This document shows positions 29,339 to 38,065 of a DNA stretch of 64,000 nucleotides, one piece after another. The stretch lies in the NCBI RefSeq assembly GCF_001295925.1, contig NZ_LJHQ01000022.1:91751-155750 (forward strand), read 5' to 3'. The notes beneath the pieces are model-generated. The model saw only the letters and a program-made list of their open reading frames with translations, was not told where the DNA came from and searched no databases. Position numbers and translations under genes: made by a program. This DNA comes from Allobosea sp. AAP35 (lineage in GTDB: Bacteria > Pseudomonadota > Alphaproteobacteria > Rhizobiales > Beijerinckiaceae). The first letter of the stretch is position 1. Every line of letters begins with the position of its first letter.

Positions 29339-30535
29339 TTACACCCCGGCCAGCGCGCGCTCCAGATCGGCCACGAGATCATCGGCGTGTTCGAGGCCGA
29401 CCGAGAGCCGGATCAAGCCTTCCGATATGCCCATGCTGGCGCGGATTTCCGGCGAGAAGCGCTGATGAGTCGTCGTCGCGGGGTGAACGATCAGGCTCTT
29501 GGCGTCGCCGAGATTGTTGGAGATGCGGATCAGCTTGAGTCCGTTGAGGAAGCGGAAGGCGCCGGCCTTGCCGCCTTCGACCTCGAAGGCGACCAGCGTG
29601 GACGGGCCCGTCATCTGCCGGGCGATGATGTCCGCCTGCGGATGAGACTTCAGGCCGGGGAAGATGACCCGGAGCAACTGCGGCTGCGCGACCAGCCAGT
29701 CGGCGACGATTGCGGCGTTATGCGCCTGCTGACGCACCCGCAACGGCAGCGTCTCCAGCGCCTTGAGCATCACCCAGGCGTTGAAGGGCGAGATCGCCGG
29801 GCCGGTCTGGCGCAGATAGGTCTGCACATGCGTCTCGATGAAGTCCTGCGAGGCGAGGATCAGCCCGCCGAGGCAGCGGCCCTGCCCGTCGATATGCTTG
29901 GTGGCCGAATAGACGACGCAGTCGGCGCCCAGTTCCAGCGGGCGCTGATAGAGCGGCGTGGCGAAGACGTTGTCGACGACCAGCGTCGCGCCGACCTCCT
30001 TGGCCAGCGCGGCGACGGCGGCGATGTCGATCACCTCCAGCGTCGGGTTCGACGGGCTTTCCAGAAAGAACACCTTGGTCTGCGGCGTCACGGCCCGGCG
30101 CCAGGCATCGATGTCGGGCCCGTCGACCAGCGTCGAGGTGACGCCATAGCGGGGCAGATGCTCCTCGACGACATAGCGGCAGGAACCGAACAGGGCCTGG
30201 GCCGCCACGACATGGTCGCCCGCTCGGACCTGACCCATGATGGCGGCGGTGACGGCGGCCATGCCGGTGGCCGTGGCACGGCAGGCTTCCGCGGCCTCGA
30301 AGGCAGCCATGCGCGCTTCCAGCATGGCGACGGTCGGGTTGGAGAAGCGGGCGTATTGGAAGCCCGGATCCTTGTTCAGGAAGCGCGCCTCGGCCTGCTC
30401 GGCGCTGTCATAGACATGGCCCTGGGTCAGGAACAGCGCCTCGGAGGTTTCGCCGAACTGGGAGCGCATCGTTCCGGCATGAACGAGACGTGTCTCGGGA
30501 TGCAGGCCGGCGATGTCGCCCCTGGGTGCCGACAT
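29339..30535 (-). CDS. metZ: O-succinylhomoserine sulfhydrylase
   Basis: PLP enzyme of the Cys/Met metabolism family that makes homocysteine from O-succinylhomoserine and sulfide. The internal aldimine lysine is in YSATKHIDGQGR. YARFSNPT, TGMAAVTAA and FLESPSNPTLEVIDI are family motifs. The length of 398 residues and the start MSAPRGDIAGLHPETRLVH fit MetZ. No SAM-II riboswitch was recognised in its leader, although such elements often precede metZ in relatives; instead a small inverted repeat lies just upstream of the ribosome-binding site. Confidence 0.93.
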   Translation of the reverse strand: MSAPRGDIAGLHPETRLVHAGTMRSQFGETSEALFLTQGHVYDSAEQAEARFLNKDPGFQYARFSNPTVAMLEARMAAFEAAEACRATATGMAAVTAAIMGQVRAGDHVVAAQALFGSCRYVVEEHLPRYGVTSTLVDGPDIDAWRRAVTPQTKVFFLESPSNPTLEVIDIAAVAALAKEVGATLVVDNVFATPLYQRPLELGADCVVYSATKHIDGQGRCLGGLILASQDFIETHVQTYLRQTGPAISPFNAWVMLKALETLPLRVRQQAHNAAIVADWLVAQPQLLRVIFPGLKSHPQADIIARQMTGPSTLVAFEVEGGKAGAFRFLNGLKLIRISNNLGDAKSLIVHPATTTHQRFSPEIRASMGISEGLIRLSVGLEHADDLVADLERALAGV

Positions 30536-30552
30536 GATGAAAACTCCAAACC

Positions 30553-30568
30553 GTTCGTTTTAACGAAC
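30553..30568. promoter_or_regulatory. Inverted repeat in the metZ leader
   Basis: GTTCGTT and AACGAAC are separated by TT, about 18 bp upstream of the metZ start and directly before its GGAG ribosome-binding site. It could be an operator or a leader hairpin that affects translation. It has no T-tract for termination. Confidence 0.35.
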
Positions 30569-30631
30569 CGGTGGCGTATCATCCTGCGCCGAGCCCGTAA
30601 AGGAGAACGGCATTCTCCCGCTTGGGCCCAA

Positions 30632-31405
30632 TCAGCGTGCCAGCGGCGTCAGGAAGCCTGTCAGATCCGAGGTGACGTGGTGGACATGGCCGGCCTCGAC
30701 GGCGGCCTGCTCCCAGGCTTCGCGGAAGGGATCTGGCGTCTGCGGGATGATCAGCACCGTCTTCATCCCCATCGCGCTGGGGACCAGCAGGTTCTTCTCG
30801 ATATCCTCGAACATCGCCGCCCGACCGGGGTCGACTGCATGTTTGGCGAGAAAGAGTTCATAGGTCGAGCGCTCGGGCTTGGGCGTGAAGCCGGCCGCGA
30901 CGATGTCGAACACATCCTCAAAATGCTCGATGATGCCGAGCTTGCCGGCGACATTGCGGGCATGGGCGACCGAGCCGTTGGTCAGGATCAGCTTGCGCCC
31001 CGGCAAGGCCGCGATCGCTGCGCCCAGGGCCGGATCGGGCTCGAGCAGGCTGAGATCGACGTCATGCGCGAAATCGAGAAAGTCGTCGGGCTCGACCCCA
31101 TGCTCGACCATCAGGCCGTTCAGCGTCGTGCCGTAGCGGTGATAATAGTAATTCCGCAGGGCATGGGAGGAGAGGCCGTCGAGGCCGAACAGCTCCTGCA
31201 GGAACAGGGTGATGCGCTGATTGACCTGCGGCCAGACCCGGCTCTCATGCGAATAGAGCGTGTTGTCGAGGTCGAAGACCCAGTGATCGACATGCGCGAA
31301 CGCCTCGACCTGGAGCGGCGGGATCGCGACGGGTGAGGCAGCTTGCGTGGTCATTGCGGTCTTGCGCCAGAGCGGCTCCGTGATGTGGGGCTGCGAGCCT
31401 GACAT
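30632..31405 (-). CDS. HAD-superfamily pyrimidine 5'-nucleotidase
   Basis: Haloacid-dehalogenase phosphatase, subfamily IA variant 3, 257 residues. Motif I is VFDLDNTLY (nucleophile Asp), motif II is ILTNGSVAHA, motif III and IV appear as KPERSTYELFL and AAMFEDIEKNLLVP. This set is typical of the pyrimidine 5'-nucleotidase (SDT1-like) group. I chose the ATG at 31405 because AGGA lies 5 nt upstream; an ATG at 31354 is an alternative, and a 14-bp duplication has made a second, out-of-frame RBS-ATG copy. It follows dctM by 33 bp, so it may be cotranscribed with the TRAP genes. Confidence 0.88.
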   Translation of the reverse strand: MSGSQPHITEPLWRKTAMTTQAASPVAIPPLQVEAFAHVDHWVFDLDNTLYSHESRVWPQVNQRITLFLQELFGLDGLSSHALRNYYYHRYGTTLNGLMVEHGVEPDDFLDFAHDVDLSLLEPDPALGAAIAALPGRKLILTNGSVAHARNVAGKLGIIEHFEDVFDIVAAGFTPKPERSTYELFLAKHAVDPGRAAMFEDIEKNLLVPSAMGMKTVLIIPQTPDPFREAWEQAAVEAGHVHHVTSDLTGFLTPLAR

Positions 31406-31430
31406 GCAAGTCCTGACATGCAAGTCCTGA
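31398..31430. repeat. 14-bp tandem duplication carrying a ribosome-binding site and ATG
   Basis: CCTGACATGCAAGT occurs twice in a row (31398-31411, 31412-31425), followed by the first five bases of a third unit. On the minus strand each unit carries AGGA and an ATG. The first-met copy starts out of frame at 31419; the second, at 31405, starts the nucleotidase gene. Confidence 0.85.
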
Positions 31431-31438
31431 CCCAGCCC

Positions 31439-32770
31439 TTACCAGCCGATCAGCTTCGGCAGCCCCGTCGCCAGGCCGGGAAACAGGAAGACGACAAGCA
31501 CAGCCAGGATCTGCATGCCGACAAAGGGGACGACGCCGCGATAGATCTCGGCGGTGGTGATGCCGGCTGGCGCCACGCCGCGCAGATAGAACAAGGCCCA
31601 GCCGAAGGGGGGCGTCAGGAAGGAGGTCTGCAGCATCACGCAGATCAGCGCCGCGATCCAGACCGGGTCGGTGCCTGCGTTCTGGAAGACCGGCAGGAAC
31701 AGCGGCACGGCGATGTAGCAGATCTCGATCCATTCGATGAAGAAGCCGAGCACGAAGACGATCATCAGCATGAACCAGACATCGGCATTGGCGCCGCCGG
31801 GCAGGATCGCGAACAGATCCTCGACCAGCCTTTCGCCACCGAGCCCGCGAAAGGCGATGGCGAAGATCTGGGCGCAGATCAGGATGAACATCATCTGCGC
31901 GGTGATCTTGGTGGCGTCATAGACGGCCTCCTTGACGATATTCAGCGAGAAACGGCCGCCGATGGCGGTCACGAGCAGCGAGCCGAGCGCGCCCATGGAG
32001 GCCGCTTCCGTCGGCGCGGCGATGCCGGCGATGATCGACCCGAGCACGCAGCCGACGAGGCCGAGCGGTGGAAGCGCCACCCGCAGCAGCTTGGTCAGCA
32101 ATTCGCGCCGGCCCATCGCGTCGCGCTCGGCTTGGGGCACGGGCGGCACCATATCCGGCCGCAGCAGCCCGAGCCCGAGGAGATAGGCGATGTAGATCAA
32201 GGAGAGCAGGAGCCCCGGCAGCACGGCGGCGGCAAACAGGGTGCCCACGGATTCGTTCATGATGTCGGCGAGCAGAATCAGGATCAGGCTGGGCGGGATG
32301 ATCTGGCCCAAGGTGCCGGAAGCACAGATGACGCCGCAGGCCAGCCCCTTGTCATAGCCGCGCTTCAGCAGGCTCGGCAGGGTCAACAATCCCAGCGTGA
32401 CCACGGTGGCGCCGACGATGCCGGTCGTCGCGCCCATCACGATCCCGACCAGGATGATGCCGACGCCGAGCCCGCCCCGGGTCTTGCCGGCGAGATGGCC
32501 GACCACCTCCATCAGATCTTCCGCCAGGCGCGACTTCTCCAGCATCACCCCCATGAAGACGAAGAGCGGGATGGCGAGCAGCGTGTAGCCGGTGACGACA
32601 CCATAGATCCGGCTCGGCAGCAGGTTGAACAGGCCCGCGCCGAAGCCGAGATAGCCGAAGACGAAGCCCGACAGCGCCAGCGTCAGCGCCACCGGGAAGC
32701 CGACCATGAGGAAGCCGAAAAAGGCGACCAGCATCGCGATCGCGTAGATCTCATTCATCGGCACGGGCAA
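31439..32770 (-). CDS. dctM: TRAP transporter large permease DctM
   Basis: Large membrane subunit of a tripartite ATP-independent periplasmic transporter, 443 residues with about 12 hydrophobic segments. IAIPLFVFMGVMLEKSRLAEDL, GGLGVGIILVGIVMGATTGIVG and SGTLGQIIPPSLILILLAD are conserved DctM segments. TSFLTPPFGWALFYLRG near the C-terminus is also typical of this subfamily. It follows dctQ by about 75 bp and precedes the nucleotidase gene. It uses an ion gradient rather than ATP. The solute is set by DctP. Confidence 0.95.
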   Translation of the reverse strand: MPVPMNEIYAIAMLVAFFGFLMVGFPVALTLALSGFVFGYLGFGAGLFNLLPSRIYGVVTGYTLLAIPLFVFMGVMLEKSRLAEDLMEVVGHLAGKTRGGLGVGIILVGIVMGATTGIVGATVVTLGLLTLPSLLKRGYDKGLACGVICASGTLGQIIPPSLILILLADIMNESVGTLFAAAVLPGLLLSLIYIAYLLGLGLLRPDMVPPVPQAERDAMGRRELLTKLLRVALPPLGLVGCVLGSIIAGIAAPTEAASMGALGSLLVTAIGGRFSLNIVKEAVYDATKITAQMMFILICAQIFAIAFRGLGGERLVEDLFAILPGGANADVWFMLMIVFVLGFFIEWIEICYIAVPLFLPVFQNAGTDPVWIAALICVMLQTSFLTPPFGWALFYLRGVAPAGITTAEIYRGVVPFVGMQILAVLVVFLFPGLATGLPKLIGW

Positions 32771-32846
32771 AGGCTTTCGAGACGGCGGGCCTGCGAGGGA
32801 AGGCTGGGACGGCAGGGCTGCAAGGGTTGGACGGTGACGGCCCGGC

Positions 32847-33356
32847 TCAGGCGGCGAGGCGGCGCAGACGCGCGAGATGGCGCAGGCTTTCGGCCAGCAT
32901 CTGCAGCAGCAGCAGGGCGAAGCCGAGCGGCAGCAGGCTCTTCAGGGCCCAGCGATAGGGAATGCCGCCGGGATTGGCCGAGCCCTCCGACTGCCCAAAA
33001 GACTGCGCGACATAGCGCAGGCTGAGCCAGATGATGATCCCGGCCAGCACGGTGAAGGCCACCGCGCAGCCGAAATCGATTGCCGCCTTCGTGCGCTCGC
33101 CGAAGCGGGCATAGAAGATGTCGACGCGGACATGATCGCCATGGAGCAGGGCATAGGACATGCCGAGCAGGCAGATCGGCACGAACAGGTGCCATTCCAG
33201 CTCCTGCGCCCAGACCGAGCCGAGCGAGAAGCCGTAACGGAGCAGGACATTGCCGGCCATCACCAGGACGAGCGCGAAGAGGCAGAAGGCCCCCAGGCGC
33301 CCGCCGGCATCGACGACACGCTCGAGCCGGGCTGCCGCCCGCTCCAGCGCGCTCAT
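32847..33356 (-). CDS. dctQ: TRAP transporter small permease DctQ
   Basis: Small membrane subunit, 169 residues, with four hydrophobic segments, which matches the DctQ family. LGAFCLFALVLVMAGNVLLR starts the first helix, WAQELEWHLFVPICLLGMSY is the most conserved family segment, and DHVRVDIFYAR follows. It shares one base with the dctP stop (33356), so translation is coupled. It forms the integral membrane domain together with DctM. Confidence 0.93.
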   Translation of the reverse strand: MSALERAAARLERVVDAGGRLGAFCLFALVLVMAGNVLLRYGFSLGSVWAQELEWHLFVPICLLGMSYALLHGDHVRVDIFYARFGERTKAAIDFGCAVAFTVLAGIIIWLSLRYVAQSFGQSEGSANPGGIPYRWALKSLLPLGFALLLLQMLAESLRHLARLRRLAA

Positions 33357-34438
33357 CAGAGCCTGACCTTGTTGTGATAAACCCCCTCCGAGAGGGCGGT
33401 CCAGGGCTCGTATTTTGCCTTGAAGGCGAAGTAGCTGTCATGGACCTTCTTGGCGACCGGGTCCTTGGCGATCGCCTCCTCCAGTACCTTGCCGGTGATC
33501 TCGCGCAGGGAAGCGACGACGGCATCGGGCAGCGGCGCGGCGATGACGCCCTGGTTCTTGACCAGATCCTCGAAGGCCTCCGAATTGTTCTTCTGGCACC
33601 AGGCCTCGCTCACCGCGTTGCAGGCATCGGCCGCGCTGGTGACGATCGCCTGGAGGTCCTTGGGCAGGCTGTCCCAGGCCTTCTTGTTGATGACGAGCTC
33701 GGAGACGGTCGCGGTCTCGTGCCAGCCGGTGGTGTAATAGTGCTTGGCAACCTTCTGCAGCCCGAGCTGGCGGTCGAGGAAGGGGCCGACGAACTCGGCC
33801 GCGTCGATGACGCCGCGCTCCAGCGCCGGGAAGATCTCGCCGCCGGGCAGCAGGCGCACATCGACGCCGAGCTGCTGGTAGACGCGGCCAGCGAGCCCGG
33901 GAATCCGCATCTTCAGGCCCTTGAAATCGTCGATCGTCGTGATCGGCTTGCGGAACCAGCCGGTCATCTGCACGCCGGTGTTGCCGCAGGGCAGCGGCAC
34001 CAGGCCGAAGCGGTCATAGACCTCGCGCCAGAGCTGGATTCCGCCGCCCTCATAGAGCCAGCCATTCATGCCCTGGAAATTCAGGCCGAAGGGCACGGCT
34101 GTGAAATACTGCGCGGCGAAGCTCTTGCCGGTCCAGAAATAGGAATTGCCGTAGTTCATCTCGACGGTGCCGGCGGACGCCGCATCGAAACCCTCGAAGG
34201 CGGGCACGAGTTCGCCGGCACCGAAGAACTGGATCTTGAGGCGCCCGCCGGACATGTCGTCGATGCGCTTGATCAGGTCGGTCGCGCTGCCGGGCCCGAC
34301 GGAATAGAACGCCGCGCGCGAGCCATAGGCGCTGGTCATCTTCCAGCTGAAGCGGCTCTGCGCGCGGGCAACAGCCGGCGCGGCGATCGTTGCGGCGGCA
34401 ACCAGCGCGCCCGATTTCAGCAGATTCCTGCGGTCCAT
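33356..34438 (-). CDS. dctP: TRAP transporter substrate-binding protein DctP
   Basis: Periplasmic solute-binding protein, about 360 residues. The start MDRRNLLKSGALVAAATIA carries a twin-arginine-like signal (DRRNLL), with cleavage after VARAQ. This fixes the start at 34438; the frame is open 14 codons further. Ligand-site segments include GLKMRIPGLAGRVYQQLG, whose arginine normally binds a carboxylate, and WTGKSFAAQYFTAVPFG. The sequence resembles the TakP/2-oxoacid and mannitol-like TRAP groups, so a 2-oxo or hydroxy acid is the likely ligand, by family only. It is the first gene of dctPQM. Confidence 0.92.
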   Translation of the reverse strand: MDRRNLLKSGALVAAATIAAPAVARAQSRFSWKMTSAYGSRAAFYSVGPGSATDLIKRIDDMSGGRLKIQFFGAGELVPAFEGFDAASAGTVEMNYGNSYFWTGKSFAAQYFTAVPFGLNFQGMNGWLYEGGGIQLWREVYDRFGLVPLPCGNTGVQMTGWFRKPITTIDDFKGLKMRIPGLAGRVYQQLGVDVRLLPGGEIFPALERGVIDAAEFVGPFLDRQLGLQKVAKHYYTTGWHETATVSELVINKKAWDSLPKDLQAIVTSAADACNAVSEAWCQKNNSEAFEDLVKNQGVIAAPLPDAVVASLREITGKVLEEAIAKDPVAKKVHDSYFAFKAKYEPWTALSEGVYHNKVRL

Positions 34439-34550
34439 TCTCGCCTCCACGATTTTCAAGTTTCGCAAGGCGGTCAGCAAACGCTGTGCCAGCGCGAGAA
34501 CGCAGAGGTGGAGAGGTCGAAGAGCGCCGGCAGGGCTCCAAAAATACCAA

Positions 34551-34575
34551 ACCCCGCCTCAAATTGAGGCGGGGT
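34551..34575 (-). terminator. Terminator after argB
   Basis: A perfect hairpin, ACCCCGCCTCAA and TTGAGGCGGGGT sharing a central A/T, followed on the minus strand by TTTGG and TATTTTTGG. It lies 60 bp beyond the argB stop and upstream of the TRAP operon. Confidence 0.85.
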
Positions 34576-34635
34576 CTGCATCAATCGCCCGAGGAAGCGC
34601 CAGAGGCTCAGCGCAAAGGGATCGACACCGGCGGA

Positions 34636-35538
34636 TCAGCGCCGGATGATCGTGCCCGAGCCCGTGTCGGTGAAGAGCTCGATCAGCACCGCATGCGGCA
34701 CCTTGCCGTCGAGGATAACCACGGCCTCGACGCCCTTTTCCAGCGCATAGATGCAGGTCTCGATCTTCGGGATCATGCCGCCCGAGATCGTGCCGTCGGC
34801 GATGAGACGCCGGCATTCCTCGACCGTCAGCTCGGGAATGAGCTCCTTGTCCTTGGTCAGGACGCCGGGCACGTCGGTCAGCAGCAGCAGCCGCTTGGCG
34901 TTGAGCGCACCGGCGATGGCGCCCGCGAAGGTGTCGGCGTTGACGTTGTAGGTCTGGCCGTCGGCCGCCGCGCAGACCGGCGCCAGAACCGGGATCAGCT
35001 CGGCCTTGAGCACGGAATCGAGCACGGAGGTGTCGACCCTGTCGGGCTCGCCGACGAAGCCGAGATCGAGCACCTCCTCGATTTTCGAATCGGGATCGAC
35101 AATGGTGCGCGTCACCTTGCGGGCGGTGACCATGTTGCCGTCCTTGCCGCAAAGCCCGATCGCCTTGCCGCCCTCGCGCGAAATGTAGCCGACGATCTCC
35201 TTGTTGACCGAGCCGGCCAGGACCATCTCGACGACGTCGACGGTGGCGGCATCGGTGACGCGCAGGCCCTGCTTGAACTCCGACTGGATGCCGAGCTTGG
35301 TCAGCATCCGCGCGATCTGCGGCCCGCCGCCATGGCAGACGACGGGCTTCAGCCCCGATTGCTCGAGCAAGACGACGTCCTCGGCGAAATCCTCGGCGGT
35401 CGCCGCGTCGCCCATGGCATTGCCGCCATATTTGATCACGATGATCTCCTGATCGTAGCGCTGCATGTGGGGCAGCGCCTGGACCAGCAGGTCGGCCGAT
35501 TGCGACGGCGTCAAATGGGCGTGGGCGGGGTTGATCAT
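34636..35538 (-). CDS. argB: Acetylglutamate kinase
   Basis: Second step of arginine synthesis: phosphorylates N-acetyl-L-glutamate. The protein has 300 residues from [20 protein letters not shown] (35538); the frame is open upstream but without family sequence. [13 protein letters not shown] is the ATP lysine motif, [14 protein letters not shown] binds substrate, and [15 protein letters not shown] and [14 protein letters not shown] are conserved. The N-terminal helix ([14 protein letters not shown]) marks the arginine-sensitive hexameric type, so feedback inhibition by arginine is likely. In relatives argB follows engB; here three accessory loci lie between them. Confidence 0.95.
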   Translation of the reverse strand: MINPAHAHLTPSQSADLLVQALPHMQRYDQEIIVIKYGGNAMGDAATAEDFAEDVVLLEQSGLKPVVCHGGGPQIARMLTKLGIQSEFKQGLRVTDAATVDVVEMVLAGSVNKEIVGYISREGGKAIGLCGKDGNMVTARKVTRTIVDPDSKIEEVLDLGFVGEPDRVDTSVLDSVLKAELIPVLAPVCAAADGQTYNVNADTFAGAIAGALNAKRLLLLTDVPGVLTKDKELIPELTVEECRRLIADGTISGGMIPKIETCIYALEKGVEAVVILDGKVPHAVLIELFTDTGSGTIIRR

Positions 35539-35632
35539 CGGTCGGGGCTCCGCGACGGCGCGCGAGGCATCCGCGCCGGGTGCGGTGTCTAGCGGAAGAA
35601 GCGGGCGCAAGGAAGCAGGCAAACGATCCGCT

Positions 35633-35920
35633 TCAGGCGCGGCGCGCGGCCTTCCGGATCGCGTCGGCCATGCGCGCGCGCCAGTCGGCGCCGTCGCTCT
35701 TGTAGGTTTCAATCAGGCTCGGCTCCAGGCGCAGCGTCACGACCTGCTTGGCCTCGTCGAGCCGGGGCCGGCCGGGACCGCGCGTAAGGGTGCCCTGGGC
35801 CGGACGGATCACCTTGTCCGCGATCGCGAACTCTGCACGGGCGATCTGGTCGTCGGTCCATTCCGGCCCATCATCGGGGTCAACGAAGGGCTGGGAGGAC
35901 ACGCTGTGCTTCGCGTTCAT
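35633..35920 (-). CDS. brnA: BrnA-type antitoxin
   Basis: Antitoxin and DNA-binding repressor of the BrnTA type II toxin-antitoxin family, 95 residues. [20 protein letters not shown] and [20 protein letters not shown] are typical; the latter is the ribbon-helix-helix strand and first helix, followed by [17 protein letters not shown]. The frame is intact. It starts inside the 3' part of the broken brnT (ATG at 35920), as in intact operons. It should still bind the palindrome upstream of brnT. Confidence 0.9.
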   Translation of the reverse strand: MNAKHSVSSQPFVDPDDGPEWTDDQIARAEFAIADKVIRPAQGTLTRGPGRPRLDEAKQVVTLRLEPSLIETYKSDGADWRARMADAIRKAARRA

Positions 35921-36150
35921 GACAATGCCTCATCGAAATTATATGTCGCGCCTCGCCGCGCGGCGTCCAGACCACCATCACGAGACGGCCGACGAGAAGC
36001 CCGTAAGTCAGGAAGCGCTCTTCGCCATAGCTGAAACGGTCGTCCAGCTGTGTCAGAACCGGACCGGCGAAAAGGGGCGCCGCATCGACGAAGTCGAGTC
36101 CACGCTTCCAAGGTCGCGTTACGTTTCGTGTCGTGGAACGTGATCTTCAC
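35880..36150 (-). pseudogene. brnT: BrnT-type toxin, frameshifted
   Basis: RNase toxin of the BrnTA family, broken by one frameshift. A GTG start at 36150 gives VKITFHDTKRNATLEA, the normal BrnT N-terminus. At about codon 17 the frame changes; in another frame the rest of the toxin is intact: GLDFVDAAPLFAG, then DDRFSYGEERFLTYGLL, VMVVWTPRGEARHIISMR and a stop at 35880-35882. One missing base near 36103 explains it. Read in the original frame, the product is a 77-aa nonsense tail. The damage is a single event with no homopolymer run, so it is probably genuine and fairly recent. Confidence 0.82.
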
Positions 36151-36158
36151 AAGAGCTA

Positions 36159-36206
36159 ATTATAGGGTCTGCTCGCCCGGCAAGTCAATTTTCGTATTAC
36201 GAAAAT
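36159..36206 (-). promoter_or_regulatory. brnTA promoter and palindromic operator
   Basis: On the minus strand TTGACT (36183-36188) and TATAAT (36159-36164) are separated by 18 bases, a near-consensus housekeeping promoter. A palindrome ATTTTCGTA-t-TACGAAAAT (36188-36206) touches the -35 box and is a likely BrnA operator. Only eight bases separate the -10 box from the GTG start, so the transcript would be nearly leaderless. Confidence 0.7.
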
Positions 36207-36207
36207 G

Positions 36208-36576
36208 TCAGCCACGCCGTGCGAACAATGCCGACATCGCCAGCACCAGCCAGCCCCCCAGCATCAGGAAGCCGCCGATCGGCGCGGCGCGCGGGAACAA
36301 GGCCTCGCTGGAAAAGCCGCGCCGGGAGAGGTCGGCGGCGAAGAGCGCGACGCCCAGGATGATCAGGGAAAGCGCGATGCGCGCCACGAGATCGACGAGG
36401 TAGCCGGCCTTGCGAGCGGCGGTCGCGCCGAAAACCAGCGGCGCGTGAAACAGCAGCATCTGGCCGGCTGTCTGGACGTTGCTGGTGCCGGTGACATGGG
36501 CGGCCGAGGCCAGCAGCGCCACGCCGGCCAGCCCCATTAGGGCGGCCAGGACGAGATGGATCTTGGCTGCGGTCAT
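36208..36576 (-). CDS. DUF423 small membrane protein
   Basis: Inner-membrane protein of 122 residues with four hydrophobic helices, of the DUF423/YgdD family, function unknown. The start at 36576 reads MTAAKIHLVLAALMGLAGVA; an ATG at 36630 is open upstream but not family-like. HAPLVFGATAARKAG and AAPIGGFLMLGGWLVLAMSA near the end are conserved, the latter being the GG-containing last helix. It ends two bases before the brnTA operator. Confidence 0.88.
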   Translation of the reverse strand: MTAAKIHLVLAALMGLAGVALLASAAHVTGTSNVQTAGQMLLFHAPLVFGATAARKAGYLVDLVARIALSLIILGVALFAADLSRRGFSSEALFPRAAPIGGFLMLGGWLVLAMSALFARRG

Positions 36577-36702
36577 CGGGGGCCCCTTGGCTGCACGCCT
36601 TTGCTGCGCCCCGTGGCGAGGCGAAGGCACGCTGGCTGGGTGCCGGGGCGGGCCGCCGGGGTCAAGCGGCAGCGGCAGCGTCCCGGTGACGCGGCGCGCG
36701 CC

Positions 36703-37947
36703 TTACTGCCCGTCGAACCAGGCCTTCCACTGCGGCACGGCCGTGGCGAAGGTGCCGCGATGGCTGGTGTCGCCGGTCGGCACCGCCTCGACCGTGTCGT
36801 TGCCGATCGCCTTTTGATAGGTCATCGGCAACTGGCCGATCTCGATGCGGATCGCCTCGTCGGTCAGGCCATAGAAGTTTCGCACCGGTGTCTTGATCAC
36901 CCAGCGATAGGCGCTGGTCTGGGCCACGAGCCGGCCATAGGCCGAGTTGGCGAAGAACTGGGCGTCAAAATATTCCGGCCGGATCAGCTTCTTCAGGTCG
37001 GTTGGGACGTCGTTCTGGTTGAAAGGCTCGCGCAGATAGGCCTTGCGCGAGATCTCGTAGGTCTCGTCGGTCAGGACCGAGCGCGCGAGGCCGGGAATGT
37101 TATGGTAGTTTTCGAAAGAAAACACGTTGAGGATGAAGATCGTCGTGATCCAGCTCGCGTCGATCTTGCGCGGGAAATTCAGGAAGCCGTTGAAGGCTGC
37201 GAAGGCGTCGGCAGGCGCGCTGGCGGTGGTCGCAGCCTTCACCGGCATGCCGACCGCCTCGAGCCGCTCCAGCATGGCAAGCGTGACGAAGCCGCCCTGC
37301 GACCAGCCGCTGAGGAAGAGCTTGCTGTCCGAAAGCTTGAGATCGGCGAGCACGGCGCGGCTGGCGACCAGCATGTCGTAGGTCGCCTGCTGGTGGCTGC
37401 CCTTGACGAGATAGCCTTCCGGCTCCTTCGAGGCGCCCATTCCGAAGTAGTCGGCGCCGGTGACGAGATAGCCCTGCCCCGCGAACTGGGCGATCATCAG
37501 TTGCGTCTCGGGTGACTGCTCGGGAAAGGACGGGACCTGTTCCTTCCCGTAAACCGTGCCGTGCTGGTAGGAGACCATCGGGAAGACGGTTTCGGCCGTG
37601 TCCGGCACGGCCAAAAGCCCGGTGGCGGCGATCGGCCGGTTGCCCTGCTCGGGGACCACCGACGGATAGCTGACGCGGTAGAGCTTCACGGCATTGCGCG
37701 CCGGCGTGTAGCTGACGGTGACGCCGGCGAATTTCGGTGTGTCGGTGGTCAGGATCTGGTTGAGCCTGGCGACGTCCCAGCGCCCGATCAGTTCGTACTG
37801 GACACCCGACGTGACCTTGATCGGGGCCGACGGGGCCGGGGCTGTCGGAGCCGGAGCGGCCGTCTGGGCCTGGGCCGGGAGGCCGAACGTCATAACCGCC
37901 GCCAGCAGCGTGGCGAATGAGCGAATGCGAATCGATGGCGACATCAA
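36703..37947 (-). CDS. Exported alpha/beta-hydrolase (secretory lipase-like esterase)
   Basis: A signal peptide (SFATLLAAVMTFGLPAQAQ) leads a 414-residue alpha/beta hydrolase, so it is periplasmic or secreted. A Pro/Ala-rich linker (APAPTAPAPSAP) follows. The nucleophile elbow is FLSGWSQGGFVTL; the acid is probably in YGLTDEAIR, and the His in GDTSHRGTF near the C-terminus. The arrangement resembles LIP-type secretory lipases. Two in-frame Met codons begin the gene. It stands alone between DUF423 and engB and interrupts the usual engB-argB order. The substrate is unknown. Confidence 0.85.
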   Translation of the reverse strand: MMSPSIRIRSFATLLAAVMTFGLPAQAQTAAPAPTAPAPSAPIKVTSGVQYELIGRWDVARLNQILTTDTPKFAGVTVSYTPARNAVKLYRVSYPSVVPEQGNRPIAATGLLAVPDTAETVFPMVSYQHGTVYGKEQVPSFPEQSPETQLMIAQFAGQGYLVTGADYFGMGASKEPEGYLVKGSHQQATYDMLVASRAVLADLKLSDSKLFLSGWSQGGFVTLAMLERLEAVGMPVKAATTASAPADAFAAFNGFLNFPRKIDASWITTIFILNVFSFENYHNIPGLARSVLTDETYEISRKAYLREPFNQNDVPTDLKKLIRPEYFDAQFFANSAYGRLVAQTSAYRWVIKTPVRNFYGLTDEAIRIEIGQLPMTYQKAIGNDTVEAVPTGDTSHRGTFATAVPQWKAWFDGQ

Positions 37948-38065
37948 GGCTCCCCCAGGGCCGCCGGGACGGAACGGACATCAGGCCCGACCGTCGCCGC
38001 GACGTGTCCGGCACCCTGCACAGCCGATGTAAAGATTTGGTGGCCGGCCCTCTATCAGGCGCGCC

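Noticed and set aside
28253..31336. 1027-codon plus-strand open frame across hisB and metZ
   Set aside because: It runs antisense to well-defined hisB, metZ and nucleotidase genes and shows no domain.
31418..33025. 535-codon plus-strand frame opposite dctM/dctQ
   Set aside because: Antisense shadow rich in Gln/Asp/His; the TRAP permease genes explain the stretch.
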